Assembly: GCA_035291645.1 (NCBI GenBank)
Contig: DATDRQ010000246.1
Coordinates: 1 to 6,750 of the forward strand
From: DATDRQ01 sp035291645
GTDB taxonomy: Bacteria; Chloroflexota; Anaerolineae; Anaerolineales; UBA4823
DNA length: 6,750 nucleotides
Direction of reading: 5' to 3'
Notes under the pieces: model-generated
Database searches by the model: none
Seen by the model: the letters and a program-made list of their open reading frames with translations, nothing else
Told to the model about the DNA's origin: nothing
Shown here: positions 1 through 6,390 of the stretch, one piece after another
Position numbering within the stretch: the stretch's first letter is position 1
How the letters are laid out: every line of letters begins with the position of its first letter
Position numbers and translations under genes: made by a program

Positions 1-895
1 CTTCGATCACGCCGATGCCGCCCGGGATGAAGAAAACCAGCCTGCCTAATATCAAGGGGACCCCATACCCGGTTAATAAGACCGCCGGGCTGATCGGATG
101 CCCTGCAGCAAAAAAAAGTGCGTACAGAGTTAGCATATCAAATCCGACGTTCATTACGGCTCCCCAGGCCGGCCTCTGCCATCCCCCGCTTTGGATAGTC
201 TCCCAAGATTGGATGAGGTCCATTAGGTATTCACCTACCCTGGAAGGATCATAGGAGCGGTGCAGCCGGCGTGCTATCCAGGCGGTAGCCTGCCTGGCGA
301 TCGCGACACTCCGTTCCGGGTGGCGTATTCCCCACCCGCTTAGCCCGATGATACCCAAGAGCAGGAGCAGAAAAAGTAGGAAACTCACAACTTGCAGCGT
401 GGTTAAATCGTGGATGACCAGCAGGCGGATCAGGCCGATGATGGCAACGACCAGCAAAACTCCGTTATTGAACAGGAAGGGCAAGGTGCTGGCCAGCAGC
501 GCCCCTTGCGAATCGCCTCCTTTCTCGCGAATCCAATAATAGGTAGAGGTTGTGCTTCCAAGCGAGCCCCCGATCAACAGGCCCAGGCTTCCCGAGGCCA
601 GCGTGATCACCGTCCCCCAAAACACGGATAACCTCCCGGACCGTAGGCGGACGATTGCAGCGAGTAAGTACCCGTTTCCTACATAGCTCAACGCCTGCGC
701 CAGGATCGCCAATCCCACCGCCCAGGCAGCCATGCCTTTGATCACCTGGTAGGAATGTTCCAACGAGGCCAGCTGCGGCAGGATGATGTGAACTGCCAGG
801 CCTAAAACTACCAGGAGGGTCAGGAAACGAATGATCTGGCCCCTGGTTGCCTGGGTGCCTTTTCTTAACTCCCGCCCCTCGCCGGTTGGTTTCAT
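1..895 (-). CDS. Lysylphosphatidylglycerol synthase TM-region family protein (YbhN/UPF0104-like), 3' end missing
   Basis: An open frame on the minus strand starts at the ATG at 895 and stays open to the window edge, giving 298 visible residues and no stop. It is strongly hydrophobic, with membrane segments near residues 22-42, 53-82, 92-113, 135-160, 167-188, 245-264 and 268-290. It ends in PGGIGVIE (291-298). A PGG-x-G-x-x-E motif late in a multi-helix protein is the hallmark of the LPG_synthase_TM family (MprF flippase domain, YbhN, AglD-like proteins). Family members are inner-membrane proteins linked to moving lipids or lipid-linked molecules; the substrate here is unknown. The missing part should be the last two or three helices, and possibly a C-terminal catalytic domain as in full MprF. 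An in-frame TGA, which is the ATPase stop, lies 30 bases upstream of the ATG, so no longer start exists past it. AGGGAG sits only 2 bases before the ATG, a close ribosome site. The 27-base gap implies co-transcription with the ATPase. Confidence 0.85.
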   Translation of the reverse strand, partial: MKPTGEGRELRKGTQATRGQIIRFLTLLVVLGLAVHIILPQLASLEHSYQVIKGMAAWAVGLAILAQALSYVGNGYLLAAIVRLRSGRLSVFWGTVITLASGSLGLLIGGSLGSTTSTYYWIREKGGDSQGALLASTLPFLFNNGVLLVVAIIGLIRLLVIHDLTTLQVVSFLLFLLLLLGIIGLSGWGIRHPERSVAIARQATAWIARRLHRSYDPSRVGEYLMDLIQSWETIQSGGWQRPAWGAVMNVGFDMLTLYALFFAAGHPISPAVLLTGYGVPLILGRLVFFIPGGIGVIE

Positions 896-922
896 CGCTC
901 CCTGGAATTCGGCCCCTGCCTC

Positions 923-3454
923 TCAATTGCCATATCGATTGAAGAACCAGCGTTTTGTGAGTTCAGCGGCGATGAAATAGAGGATCACGATCACTCCCAG
1001 AACTAGCAGGTAGGGCGCGGGAAATGGTTTGAAACCCAGCGGACCTGCTATGGGTGTGTAAGGCAGCAATATCGTCGCCAGAACCACCGCCAACGAAACC
1101 AGTAGCAAGCCCCGGCCAGGCCGGCTCTTATAAAAAGGCAGGCGCGTCCTCAGCGCAAAGACGATCGTGCAGGCCGAAACGACCGATTCAATGAACCAGC
1201 CTGTGTGAAAGAGGGCTTGGTCGGCTTTCAAAAGCCACAACAAGACTCCAAAGGTAAGGAAATCAAAGACCGAACTCAGGGTTCCAAACACCAGCATGAA
1301 CTTCCTCAGGAATCCGATCTCCCAACGGCGGGGGCGAGCGATGGCGGAGTCATCCACCTGGTCGCCGGCGATCATCATTTCCGGCAGATCGGTCATAAAA
1401 TTGACCAGCAGAATTTGTTTCGGCAACATCGGCAGGAAGGGCAGGAATACAGAGGCCCCCGCCATGCTGAACATGTTTCCAAAATTCGCACTGGTGGCCA
1501 TAAAAATATACTTCAGCGTGTTGGCGAGTGTCTTGCGTCCCTCGACGATGCCTTGATGCAGAACACCCAGATCATGCTCCAGCAAGACGAAATCGGCCGC
1601 CTCTTTCGCCACATCGACGGCGTTATTAACCGAAATGCCGACTTCGGCCGCGTGCAATGAAGGGGCGTCATTGATGCCGTCTCCCATGTAGCCGACCACA
1701 TGCCCGGTTTTCTTGAGCGCCAGGATGATGCGTTCCTTCTGGTTCGGATCGACCTCGGCGAACACACTCGTTTTTTCGGCCAAACTCCACAACGCCTCAT
1801 CCCGCAGATGCTCCAGCTCTTCCCCCGTAAGGATTGCTCCCGTTTCCAGGCCAATTTCTCCAGCCATATGGCGGGCTACGTACTGGTTATCTCCGGTGAT
1901 GATCTTCAATTCCACGTTGAGCTGACGCAGCTGCTGGATAACCTCCCCGATTCCCGGCTTGATCTGATCCAGGAATAGCAAGAATCCCACCAGGGTTAAC
2001 CGTTCCTCGTCCTGGGTTCGATAAGCCGGTTTTTCTTGTTCAATCCTACGCTGGGCGATCCCCAGGACGCGGTACCCCTGCTCGCTCCAGGCCTGGTACT
2101 GACGTTCTATTCCCTCCCGATGGGCCTCGTCGAACTGCGTAGATCGGCCATTGATTTGAATTCGATCGCAGACTGCCAGCACGTTTTCGACGGCGCCTTT
2201 GGTGATCAACAGGTCATTTTCGCCATCCCGCACGACGATGCTTAAACGCTTGCGCACGAAATCATACGGGATTTCATCGACCTTCTCATAATTATCCAGC
2301 CCGGTCAGCTTTTTTTCGAGGATCGCCTGGTCGAGCGGGTTCGGCAGACCGGTCTGCAGGGAGGCATTCAGATAAGCATAGCGCAGAACTTCTTCTGACG
2401 GGTTTCCCCCGTTATCCACGGCGGCCTCGACCTGGATTACTCCCTCGGTGATGGTGCCAGTCTTATCCGTGCACAGGATATCCATGCTGCCAAAGTTCTC
2501 AATGGATTCCAGCCGTCGGACGATAACCCCGTTCCGGGCCATCTCTCTTGAACCCTTCGACAGGTTGATATTGATGATGGCGGGCAGCAGCTGGGGAGTC
2601 AGACCGACCGCCAGCGCCATAGAAAACAACAATGAGTCGATCACCGGCTTGTTGAAGTAGACGTTTAACGCGAAGATTAGCAGTACCAGGATCAGCATTA
2701 CTTCGGTGAGCAGGTAGCCCAGTTTCCTCACCCCGCGCTCGAACTCGGTCTCCGGCGGTCGCAGGCTAAGCCGGTGGGCAATTTGACCAAATGCTGTGCT
2801 TCCCCCGGTCTTCGCGATGAGAGCCCGGGCGTTTCCGCTGCGCACGTTCGTGCCCATGAAGACAACGTTAGTACGCTCTGCCAGCCCGGCGTCCGCCTTC
2901 ACCTGTCCGGGTTTCTTCTCAACCGGAAAAGTCTCACCGGTCAGCACCGACTGGTTGACAAAGAAGTCTTTGCTTTCCAGGACGACTCCATCCGCCGGGA
3001 TCAGGCTACCGGCTGAGAGCAGCACCACATCCCCCGGGACGATCTTTTCCGTCGGGATGGAGACTGGTTTTCCATCGCGTAACACAGTAGATAAAGGGGT
3101 TAGCTCGGAGCGCAGTACCTCAGCCGCATGGTTGGCGCTGTTCTCCTGGTAAAAGCTCAACAGGGCGCTCCCGAACACGATAAAAAGGATGATCAGCGCA
3201 TCCGCCCAATCCCCTAAGAAGGCTGATACGAGGGTGGCGAACAGCAGGATCAGGATGATCGGGCTCTTGAACTGGTTGAGGAACAGCCCCGGGGAGGTGA
3301 CCTGCTCCCTGGTCTGTAGCAGATTAGGGCCATACTGCTGGAGGCGCGCGTCTGCCTGTACAGAAGTCAACCCACCCGGGCTGGATGCGAGAGAGCCCAC
3401 CAACTCATCAGGTGAGAGGCGCCAGTATGATGAAACCGATGAAAGTTCGTTCAT
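923..3454 (-). CDS. mgtA: P3B-type cation (probably Mg2+) translocating P-type ATPase, MgtA/MgtB-like
   Basis: This ion pump of the cytoplasmic membrane couples ATP hydrolysis to cation transport; the closest characterised family imports Mg2+. From the ATG at 3454 it has 843 residues, near the usual length. Visible in order: cation-ATPase N-terminal region (about 9-55), M1-M2 (65-101), actuator motif TGET (172-175; TGES is usual), M3-M4 (246-297), phosphorylation motif CTDKTGT with Asp330, nucleotide-binding KGA (419-421), TGDN (520-523), GDGINDAP hinge (591-598), then six C-terminal helices. SxNFGN after M5 and N-x3-D in M6 (Asn685, Asp689) match MgtA. M4 reads PQLLP (287-291), where MgtA has PEMLP, so specificity is less certain. 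The open frame extends to an ATG at 3514 (863 residues). I prefer 3454 because a promoter lies at 3501-3529 and because family N-termini usually sit about 10 residues before the YWRLSPDEL-like segment. Neither start has a good ribosome site. Confidence 0.92.
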   Translation of the reverse strand: MNELSSVSSYWRLSPDELVGSLASSPGGLTSVQADARLQQYGPNLLQTREQVTSPGLFLNQFKSPIILILLFATLVSAFLGDWADALIILFIVFGSALLSFYQENSANHAAEVLRSELTPLSTVLRDGKPVSIPTEKIVPGDVVLLSAGSLIPADGVVLESKDFFVNQSVLTGETFPVEKKPGQVKADAGLAERTNVVFMGTNVRSGNARALIAKTGGSTAFGQIAHRLSLRPPETEFERGVRKLGYLLTEVMLILVLLIFALNVYFNKPVIDSLLFSMALAVGLTPQLLPAIININLSKGSREMARNGVIVRRLESIENFGSMDILCTDKTGTITEGVIQVEAAVDNGGNPSEEVLRYAYLNASLQTGLPNPLDQAILEKKLTGLDNYEKVDEIPYDFVRKRLSIVVRDGENDLLITKGAVENVLAVCDRIQINGRSTQFDEAHREGIERQYQAWSEQGYRVLGIAQRRIEQEKPAYRTQDEERLTLVGFLLFLDQIKPGIGEVIQQLRQLNVELKIITGDNQYVARHMAGEIGLETGAILTGEELEHLRDEALWSLAEKTSVFAEVDPNQKERIILALKKTGHVVGYMGDGINDAPSLHAAEVGISVNNAVDVAKEAADFVLLEHDLGVLHQGIVEGRKTLANTLKYIFMATSANFGNMFSMAGASVFLPFLPMLPKQILLVNFMTDLPEMMIAGDQVDDSAIARPRRWEIGFLRKFMLVFGTLSSVFDFLTFGVLLWLLKADQALFHTGWFIESVVSACTIVFALRTRLPFYKSRPGRGLLLVSLAVVLATILLPYTPIAGPLGFKPFPAPYLLVLGVIVILYFIAAELTKRWFFNRYGN

Positions 3455-3500
3455 GGTCAGGAGGGGCAAATGCAATCGGGCTGGCTTTCTCCCCTGATGG

Positions 3501-3529
3501 ATTATATCCCTCATGGTTCCCGGAGTGAA
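3501..3529 (-). promoter_or_regulatory. Sigma70-like promoter for the ATPase operon
   Basis: Read on the minus strand, TTCACT (3529-3524; 4 of 6 matches to the -35 consensus) is followed after exactly 17 bases by TATAAT (3506-3501; perfect -10). Transcription would begin near 3494. That is downstream of the ATG at 3514 and about 40 bases before the ATG at 3454. This supports the shorter ATPase start and gives a leader of about 40 bases with no obvious Shine-Dalgarno sequence. The call rests on consensus match only. Confidence 0.55.
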
Positions 3530-3588
3530 GGCTGGTAAGGTCTTTGTTTACCTGTGCTGCTTCTCCCGCACTTCTCCTCAATCTGATC

Positions 3589-3594
3589 TATAAT
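3589..3594 (+). promoter_or_regulatory. Possible -10 element upstream of the TspO-like gene
   Basis: A perfect TATAAT lies on the plus strand in the divergent intergenic region, about 95 bases before the TspO-like start. No convincing -35 hexamer is seen at 16-18 bases spacing, and there is no extended TG. If used, the leader would be about 90 bases long. It would contain a short GC hairpin (GCCGG at 3621-3625 with CCGGC at 3632-3636, six-base loop). Confidence 0.35.
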
Positions 3595-3690
3595 CCTGGT
3601 AAGATCGAATGCCCGGGATCGCCGGTCCAGGCCGGCTGTCCTGCTCGCTTTACGCCTTAGAAGACCTTCCAGGGAAAGGGCTTCGTTATT

Positions 3691-4467
3691 ATGAACCAGG
3701 ACCGCACCCGCCAGATCGCCAACCTGGTCGCCGCTATCGTGACCATAGGCTTCAACGTCCTCGCCAACGCCTTGCCGCTCAACGGGCAGACCACCGGCCA
3801 GATCTCCGATCGTTTCCCGGTCTACTTCGTTCCAGCAGGTTACGTCTTCGCCATCTGGTTCGTGATCTATATCGGCTTCCTGGCTTTTGCCATCTACCAG
3901 TTCCTGCCTGCCCAGCGTGAGAACCTGCGCCTGCGGCGGATGGGATACCTGTTCGTGGTCGCCAGCCTGGCCAACATCTTCTGGCTATTCTTTTGGCATT
4001 ACAACCTGTTCGTGCTTTCCCTGGTAGCGATGCTGGTCCTGTTAGCCAGCCTGATCGCCGTCTACCTGCGCCTGGATATCGGCCGGACCCCGGCCAGGGG
4101 CGCTGAAAAATGGTGCGTGGATATTCCCTTCAGCGTCTACCTGGCCTGGATCAGCGTCGCCACGTTCGCCAACACCGCCGACGTACTCTACTACCTGGGC
4201 TGGAATGGCGGATTCCTGGGAGCACAGGCCTGGGCGGCGCTGATGATCCTGGTCGCCGCCGCTTTAGGAGCTTTTCTCGCCTTCACCCGCGGCGATATTC
4301 CGTTCGTTGTCGTGTTGATCTGGTCCTTCGTGGGGATTGCGGTGAAGCAGGCTGGAGTACCGTTGGTGGCAGTCACCAGCTGGGTGATGGCCGGCGGGCT
4401 GATATTGATCCTGATCATCATCGAACTGACTCGACAGTCCAGGCCAGCTTATCAGCGTTCCTCGTAG
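3691..4467 (+). CDS. TspO/MBR-related tryptophan-rich membrane protein, long form
   Basis: This 258-residue integral membrane protein has about eight hydrophobic segments (near residues 8-28, 49-71, 85-104, 106-128, 146-169, 179-198, 204-219 and 224-246). It resembles the TspO/MBR (tryptophan-rich sensory protein) group. VPAGYVFAIWFVIY (47-60) corresponds to the PPGWVFPIVW-like stretch of TspO. NIFWLFFWHYN (95-105) and PFSVYLAWISVATFAN (146-161) match the W/N-rich helix and the late PYLAW-like helix. Classical TspO has five helices and about 160 residues, so this belongs to a longer branch. TspO proteins bind porphyrins and other hydrophobic ligands and are tied to stress responses, but the role of the long branch is not established. 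A TAG lies in frame 33 bases upstream and the codons between cannot serve as a start, so the ATG at 3691 is the first in-frame start. AAAGGG about 10 bases upstream is a weak ribosome site. It is divergent from the ATPase and 86 bases ahead of the redox genes. Confidence 0.8.
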   Translation: MNQDRTRQIANLVAAIVTIGFNVLANALPLNGQTTGQISDRFPVYFVPAGYVFAIWFVIYIGFLAFAIYQFLPAQRENLRLRRMGYLFVVASLANIFWLFFWHYNLFVLSLVAMLVLLASLIAVYLRLDIGRTPARGAEKWCVDIPFSVYLAWISVATFANTADVLYYLGWNGGFLGAQAWAALMILVAAALGAFLAFTRGDIPFVVVLIWSFVGIAVKQAGVPLVAVTSWVMAGGLILILIIIELTRQSRPAYQRSS

Positions 4468-4526
4468 GAATTCGGAGGTTAATTTTCCTCTTAGATGGAT
4501 TTGATGGAATCTCGATTTCCAACGGG

Positions 4527-4544
4527 TACAATTACTGATCGGAG
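4527..4544 (+). promoter_or_regulatory. Candidate -10 and ribosome binding site for the thioredoxin gene
   Basis: TACAAT (4527-4532) is a 5-of-6 match to a -10 element. The nearest -35-like hexamer, TTGATG at 4501-4506, is 20 bases away, which is longer than ideal. GGAG (4541-4544) lies 9 bases before the ATG at 4554 and is a reasonable Shine-Dalgarno sequence. The rest of the 86-base gap after the TspO-like gene holds only a four-base inverted repeat (GAGG/CCTC, 4476-4490) that is too weak to call a terminator. Confidence 0.35.
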
Positions 4545-4553
4545 ATCGTTTGA

Positions 4554-5291
4554 ATGGCGACTGTTTTTGACACCCCGATTACGACCAACGACCAGAGCAT
4601 CGACCGGGTGCTGGCGGCCGGCTTGCCCGTCACGCTGGTGTTCGTGGACGGCAAACCCGACACAGAGGTGGAAAGGACCCTGAAGGATCTGGCGCGGCGG
4701 CACGCCGGTGACCTGCTCGTGGTAAAAGTACCCCTGAAAGATAACCCGGCGACTGCGGGTCGTTTCCTGGTCCGGCGCGCCCCGGCGGTCGTCACCATAC
4801 GAGATGGCAAACCGTTGAGCCAGGCGGAAACCGTGTCCGCCAGTGAAATCGTGCAGCACACTGCCTATTTACTCGGTCAGGGACCCAAACCGGTTTCACC
4901 TCCGCCTGCACAGGCGGGTTTCGAGACAACCCGCCCGGCGCCGGCGGCCAGCGCAGGAGGAGACGCTCATCCCTGGACGGTGACAGACGCCACCTTCGAC
5001 CAGGAAGTGCTGCGCTCCTCGCAGCCGGTGATGGTCGATTTTTGGGCGCCCTGGTGCGGCCCCTGCCGCATGGTAGAGCCGATCCTGGAGAAATTCGCCC
5101 GCGAGTTCGCCGGCCGCCTGCGGATTGCAAAAGTAAATGTTGACGAAAACCCGCAACTCTCTGAGCGTTTCGGCGTCACCGGCATCCCGACGATGCTGGT
5201 GGTGAAAAATGGCCAGATCGTGGACCGCTGGACCGGCGCCCTGCCCGAGCCAGCCATGCGCAGCCGGCTATCCCCAATCCTGGCGATCTAG
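4554..5291 (+). CDS. Tandem thioredoxin-fold protein with one active WCGPC domain
   Basis: The protein has 245 residues. Residues 141-245 form a standard thioredoxin domain: WTVTDATFDQEVL, VMVDFWAPWCGPC with the redox pair Cys168/Cys171, KVNVDENP (193-200) and the cis-proline segment GIPT (Pro212). This domain should reduce protein disulfides in the cytoplasm; no signal peptide is seen. Residues 8-108 look like a second, degenerate thioredoxin fold. There is a strand LPVTLVFVDG where the CxxC should be, a second strand DLLVVKVPL followed by DNP, then RRAPAVVTIRDGKP with a cis-proline-like Pro77. This half has no cysteine at all. The two halves are joined by a Pro/Ala-rich linker (about 110-138), part of which is encoded by a palindromic element. 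Single thioredoxins are about 105 residues, so the protein is twice the usual size. It sits 87 bases before a peroxiredoxin and may be its electron donor (inference). Confidence 0.9.
   Translation: MATVFDTPITTNDQSIDRVLAAGLPVTLVFVDGKPDTEVERTLKDLARRHAGDLLVVKVPLKDNPATAGRFLVRRAPAVVTIRDGKPLSQAETVSASEIVQHTAYLLGQGPKPVSPPPAQAGFETTRPAPAASAGGDAHPWTVTDATFDQEVLRSSQPVMVDFWAPWCGPCRMVEPILEKFAREFAGRLRIAKVNVDENPQLSERFGVTGIPTMLVVKNGQIVDRWTGALPEPAMRSRLSPILAI
4902..4935. repeat. Nested palindromic element in the thioredoxin linker (REP-like)
   Basis: Two overlapping inverted repeats occur here. CCGCCTG (4902-4908) pairs perfectly with CAGGCGG (4911-4917) with a 2-base spacer. GGCGGGTT (4913-4920) pairs perfectly with AACCCGCC (4928-4935) across a 7-base loop. 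The two stems share bases and are mutually exclusive. In frame the segment encodes PPAQAGFETTRP, exactly in the unconserved linker between the two thioredoxin folds. This looks like a small interspersed palindromic repeat tolerated in a linker, but only one copy is in the window, so its repetitive nature is inference. Confidence 0.4.
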
Positions 5292-5364
5292 CGCCAACTT
5301 TAGCGTAAAATACATGCCTGGTATGCGGTTGAAACCCACCCAGCTGCAAACCTGATAAGAATAT

Positions 5365-5368
5365 GGAG
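5365..5368 (+). promoter_or_regulatory. Ribosome binding site of the peroxiredoxin gene
   Basis: GGAG lies 10 bases before the ATG at 5379. It overlaps an out-of-frame ATG at 5363. The rest of the 87-base gap (5292-5378) shows a TAAAAT (5306-5311) without a matching -35 and a TTGAAA (5329-5334) without a good -10, so a separate promoter is neither shown nor excluded. No terminator hairpin is seen after the thioredoxin gene. Confidence 0.4.
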
Positions 5369-5378
5369 AACGAAGACC

Positions 5379-6098
5379 ATGGGACGAACCAACCGTCTTG
5401 AAGAACTGGAAGGACGTTTCAGCCAGCTGGCGAACCAGCTCCAGGATTCGCCGGAGAAAGAAGCCATTTCGATCTTACACGCCATGCTACAGGAGAGCCG
5501 CCGTGAGTTCGCCGCAGGTGCAGCGCCAGCTGTTGAAGGCAAAGAGCGCGCCTTCGAGCAGGTCGCCAACCTGTATAAATCGGCCCCGGCTATGGGGGGC
5601 GCCGCCGAGAACGAGGGACTCCCCAAAGGCGGACTTGCGCCGGACTTCACCCTCCTCGACGCCAACGGCGATCCGGTCAGCCTGTCGGATTTTCGCGGCC
5701 AGCCCATCGTGCTGGTGTTCTATCCGCTCGATTGGAGCCCGGCTTGCAGCGACCAGCTCAGCCTGTACGAGAGCGAGATGAGCGAGTTTCAGCGCCTGGG
5801 TGTCCAGGTGATCGCTATTTCGGTCGACAGCCTGTACAGCCACGGCGCCTGGTCCGTGGTGCGCGGCCTCACCTTCCCCTTGCTGGCAGATTTCTATCCG
5901 AAAGGCGAGGTAGCCCGTCTTTACCAGGTCTACCGCACTTCGGACGGGTTTTCCGAACGGGCGCTCTTCCTGATCGATTCGCAGGGCGTCATCCGCTACA
6001 AGGCAGTCTCCCCCGAGCTGCCTCATATCCCGGATATCTACGAGCTGTTCGACCAGCTTAGAAGCCTGATTGGTAAGAAGGCTTCCACCGGAAATTAG
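5379..6098 (+). CDS. AhpC/TSA-family peroxiredoxin, single-cysteine, with N-terminal helical extension
   Basis: The protein has 239 residues. Residues 82-235 form a peroxiredoxin domain: APDFTLLDANGDPVSLSDFRGQ (87-108), the active-site segment FYPLDWSPAC with peroxidatic Cys123, VIAISVDSLYSH (144-155), LTFPLLADF (164-172), and SERALFLIDSQGVIRY with the conserved-type Arg194. The domain reduces H2O2, organic peroxides or peroxynitrite through a cysteine sulfenic acid. The P-x3-T-x2-C motif has Ser120 in place of Thr, an allowed swap. Cys123 is the only cysteine in the whole protein, so it works as a 1-Cys type and needs an external thiol. Residues 1-80 are not part of the family core. They start with a charged helical stretch (about 5-45) followed by an Ala/Gly-rich segment; their role is unknown. 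The gene stop is 10 bases before the glutaredoxin start, so the two are almost surely co-transcribed. Confidence 0.92.
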   Translation: MGRTNRLEELEGRFSQLANQLQDSPEKEAISILHAMLQESRREFAAGAAPAVEGKERAFEQVANLYKSAPAMGGAAENEGLPKGGLAPDFTLLDANGDPVSLSDFRGQPIVLVFYPLDWSPACSDQLSLYESEMSEFQRLGVQVIAISVDSLYSHGAWSVVRGLTFPLLADFYPKGEVARLYQVYRTSDGFSERALFLIDSQGVIRYKAVSPELPHIPDIYELFDQLRSLIGKKASTGN

Positions 6099-6108
6099 CA
6101 GGCCCGCT

Positions 6109-6390
6109 ATGTCCGGTGGTTCGAATAGAGGTGGACAATCCGCAGTACCTGTCACCGTGTACGGGACCCGCTGGTGCGCTGCCACCCAGTTCGTGCGGCG
6201 CTATCTCGACCGGCTGAACGTCCCTTATACTTTCCGGGATATGGATCACGATCCGGAAGCAGCCACTCAGGTGCGCTGGTGGACCGGCGGCTACCTCAGC
6301 CACCCGACCGTGCAGGTCGGGGGCGATATCCTGGTGGAGCCGACCTCGAATGATCTGCAGACGGCGCTGGCGCGCAACCGGTTGATATGA
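6109..6390 (+). CDS. Glutaredoxin/mycoredoxin-like protein with CxxT active site
   Basis: This 93-residue thioredoxin-fold protein has VTVYGTRWCAATQFVRRYLDRLNVPYTFRDMDHDPEAA as its core (15-52), then SHPTV with the cis-proline Pro66 and ILVEPTSNDL (74-83). The pattern, strand then WCxxC-like site then long helix then PY-x-x-x-D-hD, and the late ILVEP segment fit the small glutaredoxins of the mycoredoxin/NrdH-like group. The active site reads C23-A-A-T26, so the second cysteine is a threonine. It should act by a monothiol mechanism. Such proteins reduce mixed disulfides with low-molecular-weight thiols or take part in Fe-S handling. I chose the ATG at 6109 because it follows the peroxiredoxin stop by 10 bases. 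A start at 6070 would add 13 residues and overlap that gene. AGG about 7 bases upstream is a weak ribosome site. Confidence 0.85.
   Translation: MSGGSNRGGQSAVPVTVYGTRWCAATQFVRRYLDRLNVPYTFRDMDHDPEAATQVRWWTGGYLSHPTVQVGGDILVEPTSNDLQTALARNRLI
6375..6384. promoter_or_regulatory. Ten-base perfect palindrome, possible operator
   Basis: CAACCGGTTG is its own reverse complement. It overlaps the predicted -35 element of the next gene. Autoregulating antitoxins commonly bind palindromes over their own promoter, so an operator role is possible. It also encodes ordinary residues (N-R-L) at the end of the glutaredoxin, and a palindrome of this length can occur by chance. Confidence 0.2.

Noticed and set aside
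465..926. Minus-strand frame of 153 codons
   Set aside because: It overlaps the membrane-protein gene in another frame on the same strand. Its product is rich in Gly, Arg, His and Pro with no domain logic, while the 1-895 frame is clearly the real one.
1205..1660. 151-codon plus-strand frame opposite the ATPase
   Set aside because: It is antisense to conserved ATPase motifs and has a composition typical of a shadow frame.
3609..3920. Plus-strand frame starting just after the candidate -10, possible upstream leader peptide
   Set aside because: It runs 103 codons out of frame into the TspO-like gene and gives an Arg/Pro-rich product without features. It is a frame shadow.
4476..4490. GAGG / CCTC repeat after the TspO-like gene as a terminator
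   Set aside because: The stem is only four base pairs and no T run follows.
5487..6185. 232-codon minus-strand frame opposite the peroxiredoxin
   Set aside because: It is long but antisense to a well-supported peroxiredoxin. The long frame is explained by GC-rich codon bias on the opposite strand, and the product shows no recognisable domain.
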